Source: Acidobacteriota bacterium (GTDB lineage: Bacteria > Acidobacteriota > Vicinamibacteria > Vicinamibacterales > UBA2999). From it: 64,000 nucleotides of DNA. Shown piece by piece: positions 62,078 through 64,000 of this stretch; the first letter of the stretch is position 1, and the number at the start of each line of letters is the position of its first letter. The DNA lies in NCBI GenBank assembly GCA_016184455.1, contig JACPCS010000136.1, positions 29,065-93,064 of the forward strand, written 5' to 3'. The notes beneath the pieces are model-generated. The model ran no database searches and was not told where the DNA came from. It worked only from the letters and a program-made list of their open reading frames with translations. Both the position numbers and the translations under genes were made by a program.

Positions 62078-63310
62078 ATGGCTCCCATGGCTGCCAGCGA
62101 CACGATCGAGGCCGAAGGCCATCTGATCGACTCGGGCCTGCTCACGGCGATCTTCGACAAGATCATCGAGGCCAAGGCGTCGTACGAAATCGTCACGTTC
62201 GACATCGGGCGCACCAACGACGATCCGTCGCGGATCGAGATGCGCATCAACGCGCCCGATCCGATGGTGCTCGACGAGCTGCTGCAGCAGCTCACGACCT
62301 TCGGCTGCCATCCGAAGCGCGATCGCGATGCGACGATCAAACCGGCCGAGAAGGACCGGTGCGTGGCCGACGATTTCTATTCGACGACGAACCACCGGAC
62401 GCACGTCCGACTCGGCGGCCGCTGGGTCGACGTCGACGAGCAGCGCATGGACGCGGTGATCGTTGCCTCCGGCGGCCGGGCCGTCTGCCGCAAGCTGCGC
62501 GACGTGCGGGGCGGCGACCCGATCGTCTGCGGCCACGAGGGGATTCGCGTCACGCCCGAGTTCAAGGAGCGCGACCGGCTCGGCTTCGCGTTCATGAGCA
62601 ACGACGTCTCGTCGGAACGCCGCGTCGAGGGGGTCGTCTCCCGCATCGCGGACATGATGCGACACGTCAAGCAGGGCGGCGGCCGCATTGCCGTCGTGGC
62701 AGGGCCGGTCGTGGTCCACACGGGCGGCGTCGAGCATTTCGCCGAGATCGTCCGGCGCGGCTACGTCGACGTGCTCCTCGCGGGCAATGCCCTGGCGGTC
62801 CACGACATCGAGTACGCGCTCTCCGGCACCTCGCTCGGCATCGACCTGATGGTCGGCGCGGCCGTCGAGCAGGGGCACCGCAATCACATGGCGGCGATCA
62901 ACACGATCAACCGCGCAGGAGGGATCCGACAGGCGGTCGAGTCGGGGGTGCTGAAGTCGGGCGTCATGTACGAGTGCGTGACGCACGGGGTCGAGTACGT
63001 GCTCGCGGGGAGCATCCGCGACGACGGCCCGCTGCCGGAGACGCTGATGGATCTGGTCGAGGCACAGGACCGCTACGCCGAGGCGCTCTCGCGCAACGTG
63101 CAGCTCGTGCTGATGCTCTCGTCCATGCTGCACAGCATCGGCGTCGGCAACATGCTGCCGTCCTGGGTGCGCGTCGTCTGCGTCGATATCAATCCAGCGG
63201 TCGTCACCAAGCTGTCCGACCGCGGATCGGCACAGACCGTCGGGGTCGTCACGGATGTGGGCCTGTTTCTGCACCGACTGGCCGAACGGCTCAGAAATTC
63301 GCTATCCTGA
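62078..63310 (+). CDS. TIGR00300 family protein (LOR/SDH-type, ornithine cyclodeaminase-like)
   Basis: AEGHLIDSGLLTAIFDKIIEAKASYEI, VVAGPVVVHTGGVEHFAEIVRRGYVDVLLAGNALAVHDIEYAL. Confidence 0.8.
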   Translation: MAPMAASDTIEAEGHLIDSGLLTAIFDKIIEAKASYEIVTFDIGRTNDDPSRIEMRINAPDPMVLDELLQQLTTFGCHPKRDRDATIKPAEKDRCVADDFYSTTNHRTHVRLGGRWVDVDEQRMDAVIVASGGRAVCRKLRDVRGGDPIVCGHEGIRVTPEFKERDRLGFAFMSNDVSSERRVEGVVSRIADMMRHVKQGGGRIAVVAGPVVVHTGGVEHFAEIVRRGYVDVLLAGNALAVHDIEYALSGTSLGIDLMVGAAVEQGHRNHMAAINTINRAGGIRQAVESGVLKSGVMYECVTHGVEYVLAGSIRDDGPLPETLMDLVEAQDRYAEALSRNVQLVLMLSSMLHSIGVGNMLPSWVRVVCVDINPAVVTKLSDRGSAQTVGVVTDVGLFLHRLAERLRNSLS

Positions 63311-63314
63311 AGAC

Positions 63315-64000
63315 ATGGGTAAGCGCATCTTTCTGTTCCTGCTCACCAACCTGGCGATCGTCGTCATGCTGTCGATCGTCCTCAGCGTGCTGGGCGTCGG
63401 CCGCTACATCGGCCCGTACGGGCTCGACTACCGGGCGCTGGCGATCTTCTGCTTCGTGTGGGGCATGGGCGGGGCGTTCATCTCGCTGCAGATGTCGCGC
63501 TTCATCGCGAAGCAGGCCACCGGCGCGCGCCTCGTCGACGGCCGCACGGGGCGTGAGGAGATCGACTGGGTCTACAACACGGTGGCGCGGCTGACGCAGC
63601 AGGCGAATCTGCCGATGCCGGAGGTGGCCGTCTACGACTCGCCCGAAGTGAACGCGTTTGCAACCGGGCCGAGCCGGAGCCGCAGCCTCGTCGCCGTCTC
63701 CACGGGCCTGCTCCGCTCGATGCGGCGCGAGGAGGTCGAAGGCGTCATCGGCCACGAGATCGCGCACATCGGCAACGGCGACATGGTGACGATGACGCTG
63801 CTGCAGGGCGTGATCAACGCGTTCGTGATGTTCTTCGCGCGCATCATCGCCTATGCGGTCGCCTCGCGCGGGGACTCACGCGACCGCGGCGCTGGCGTCA
63901 ACTTCCTGGTCGTCATTGTGTTGGAGATCGCGCTGGGCATCCTCGGGTCGCTGGTCACGGCGTGGTTCTCGCGCCAGCGCGAGTTCCGGGCCGATCGCGG
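63315..64000 (+). CDS. htpX: protease HtpX (M48), truncated by window end
   Basis: EVAVYDSPEVNAFATGPSRSRSLVAVSTGLL, VEGVIGHEIAHIGNGDMVTMTLLQG. Confidence 0.93.
   Translation, partial: MGKRIFLFLLTNLAIVVMLSIVLSVLGVGRYIGPYGLDYRALAIFCFVWGMGGAFISLQMSRFIAKQATGARLVDGRTGREEIDWVYNTVARLTQQANLPMPEVAVYDSPEVNAFATGPSRSRSLVAVSTGLLRSMRREEVEGVIGHEIAHIGNGDMVTMTLLQGVINAFVMFFARIIAYAVASRGDSRDRGAGVNFLVVIVLEIALGILGSLVTAWFSRQREFRADR

Overview
64-kb window of a high-GC, densely coding bacterial chromosome, about 55-60 genes on both strands. Gene content and repeat style suggest an Acidobacteriota (Vicinamibacteria-like) genome; this is inference only. No rRNA, tRNA, CRISPR array, IS transposase or prophage was recognised. 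Most genes are housekeeping: an arginine cluster (argH, an argG-like gene and argR on -; argC, argB, argD, a GNAT, argJ and argF on +), a separate argG, fabI, two aspartokinases, nagA, xth, hemQ/chdC, sir2, pxpA, queD, a queC-like gene and htpX. There is also a multicopper oxidase-ZIP-cupredoxin operon next to a DtxR-type regulator, an FTR1 permease, a sigma-54 regulator, an HD-GYP/GAF/GGDEF protein and a two-component pair. The most unusual content is: (1) a 99-bp, three-hairpin repeat with two near-identical copies that supplies stop codons to adjacent genes and appears to have truncated queC and extended argG; (2) degenerate word-like direct/inverted repeat tracts at more than a dozen gene boundaries, each mostly with its own word; (3) a translationally coupled argG-like gene lacking catalytic motifs between argR and argH; (4) a DtxR regulator fused in frame to a signal-peptide-bearing outer-membrane-type protein; (5) a candidate structured RNA with a strong intrinsic terminator beside an orphan DGQHR (DndB-like) gene; (6) a subtilase with a (NIVWST)n tail; (7) a relic-rich accessory patch at 11-12.2 kb. 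All calls come from reading sequence and recalling protein families; no searches were run.
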